A stretch of 5,440 nucleotides of DNA from Gammaproteobacteria bacterium (lineage in GTDB: Bacteria > Pseudomonadota > Gammaproteobacteria > S012-40): the NCBI GenBank assembly GCA_026982215.1, contig JALSHN010000060.1, positions 1-5,440 of the forward strand. The letters run 5' to 3'. A model generated the notes under the pieces. It was not told the origin of the DNA and did no database searches. It was given only the letters and a program-made list of their open reading frames with translations. Both the position numbers and the translations under genes were made by a program. Position 1 is the stretch's first letter. The number at the start of each line of letters is the position of its first letter. This document shows positions 4,658-5,440 of this stretch, piece after piece.

Positions 4658-5440
4658 ATGCCCTTGCTCCCCTTGCTCGTACTGTGGCTCTGGGCCGCTT
4701 CCTTCGCCCATGCCCTTCCTCCGGCGCCGATGGATCCGCTGCGCCTGGCCGCGGCCGGGGGGGGAACGGCATGGTTCGACGGTTATCACCCGCGGCGCAA
4801 TCCAGCCGCCGGGGCACTCTACAGCGGCCGGGAGGACGTGCGGCTGCGGCTCTTTTGGAGCCCGCGGACCCTCCGTACCCCGTGGGACGGGGGAGAGGCG
4901 GTGACCGATCAACGGCTGTTGGGGGGTGAGCTGGGGCTACCGCGGCTGCCGCTGGCCCTGGGGGCCTTCGCCCAGGCGCGTTTCCAGCGCATCCAGGGGC
5001 TGGAGGAGGGGCGGCTGGTGACCCGAGAGTTGTGGCGGGTGGAGAGTGGGGCGGATGTGGCCCGGCTGCTGGTGGATCGAGCCGGGCGGGGGATGCGGAT
5101 CGCCCTGGGTCTCACGCCCAAGCTGGTGAGCCTGCGTCCCCGGGCCGCGCGGGAGGATCCGGCACTGGCCGATCCCTCCGCCCCGGTGCTGCGCTCCGCC
5201 CACGATGCCCGCCTGGACATGGATCTGGGCCTGGCGGGGAGTTTCCGTTTCCACTGGCGCTGGGCACTGGTGGGCCGGGATCTGTTCGCCGGGCGCACAC
5301 CCTGGCCGGATGGAAGCGGGGCCTTCGGTGGCCCCCACTGGCGTGCCGCCGGGGCCTACGAGGGGCCACGTTGGGCCGGAACGGTGGAGCTGGATGTGAA
5401 TGCCGTCCACCGGGGCCTGGGGGGCCGGGAGCGGCGGCTG
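4658..5440 (+). CDS. Candidate TraF-like (PF13729-type) outer-membrane beta-barrel protein, N-terminal 261 residues
   Basis: An open frame with no stop to the window end. Residues 1-19 look like a signal peptide (Leu/Trp-rich core, cleavage after AHA at 17-19) although the n-region has no Lys or Arg. Three segments fit the pattern I know from TraF-like/FadL-like barrels: AAAGGGTAWFDGYHPRRNPA (31-50), like the usual GGAGVA...NPA start; IALGLTPKLVSLR (148-160), like the GxTPK strand; and RWALVGRDLF (201-210) with a WAGTVELDVN strand (239-248), like the closing NL and aDlD strands. Alternating Trp/Arg/hydrophobic residues fit amphipathic strands. The name TraF comes from conjugation, but no transfer gene is visible, so a conjugative role should not be assumed. 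It is divergent from the cytochrome gene, with 241 bp between starts. An in-frame TTG at 4610 would add 16 residues including three Arg. The coding call is good; the family call is moderate. Confidence 0.6.
   Translation, partial: MPLLPLLVLWLWAASFAHALPPAPMDPLRLAAAGGGTAWFDGYHPRRNPAAGALYSGREDVRLRLFWSPRTLRTPWDGGEAVTDQRLLGGELGLPRLPLALGAFAQARFQRIQGLEEGRLVTRELWRVESGADVARLLVDRAGRGMRIALGLTPKLVSLRPRAAREDPALADPSAPVLRSAHDARLDMDLGLAGSFRFHWRWALVGRDLFAGRTPWPDGSGAFGGPHWRAAGAYEGPRWAGTVELDVNAVHRGLGGRERRL

Noticed and set aside
4238..4912. Minus-strand open frame (224 codons) overlapping the cytochrome c upstream region
   Set aside because: It is out of frame with the cytochrome gene and opposite the barrel gene. 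It has no domain, and the promoter and leader of the cytochrome gene occupy the same bases.
3862..4929. Plus-strand open frame (355 codons) across the thrB end, cytochrome c gene and beta-barrel start
   Set aside because: It runs through a strong terminator, antisense to a cytochrome c with a haem motif and strong binding site, and out of frame with thrB and the barrel gene. Its product is low-complexity Arg/Pro/Gly-rich sequence.
1..5440. Mobile element, CRISPR array, toxin-antitoxin, phage or defence system
   Set aside because: I found no spaced direct repeats, terminal inverted repeats, transposase or integrase motifs, or unexplained gene clusters; the genes are mainly housekeeping with uniform base composition.

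Overview
The window reads as ordinary chromosomal DNA from a GC-rich proteobacterium, most likely a gammaproteobacterium. This rests on codon use (strong G/C preference at third positions) and on gene order: polA next to a DUF2782-type small exported protein and a type II homoserine kinase, an arrangement I associate with Pseudomonas and Chromatiales-like genomes. Nothing fixes the genus, and both window ends cut through genes.

Layout. Positions 1-2034 (minus strand) hold the first 678 codons of DNA polymerase I. All visible catalytic residues of the 5' nuclease and 3'-5' proofreading domains are present, and the window edge falls inside polymerase motif A. Only 35 bp away, and divergent, are a LOG-family (TIGR00730-type) nucleoside-monophosphate phosphoribohydrolase (2070-2792), a DUF2782-like exported protein with a D-x-D-G-D-G loop (2817-3101), and homoserine kinase thrB with a TTG start (3105-4031). 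These three plus-strand genes are tightly packed (gaps of 24 and 3 bp) and probably co-transcribed, with a possible internal promoter. A perfect 11-bp hairpin at 4034-4059 separates thrB from the convergent minus-strand gene for a small c551-like periplasmic cytochrome c (4084-4416). That gene has a strong ribosome binding site, a roughly 124-nt leader rich in inverted repeats, and a promoter with a perfect TTGACA box. Divergent from it, and running off the right end, is a candidate TraF-like (PF13729-type) outer-membrane beta-barrel (4658 to beyond 5440).

The genes do not form one pathway: replication and repair (polA), nucleotide salvage (LOG), threonine biosynthesis (thrB), periplasmic electron transfer (cytochrome c) and an envelope protein of unknown role. 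I see no defence system, CRISPR array, transposon, integrase, tRNA or rRNA, and no convincing undescribed multi-gene system. The most interesting signals are small-scale: two -10 boxes placed exactly for leaderless mRNAs, a structured cytochrome leader, a DUF2782/thrB in-frame junction, and homopolymer runs at the start of the beta-barrel gene.
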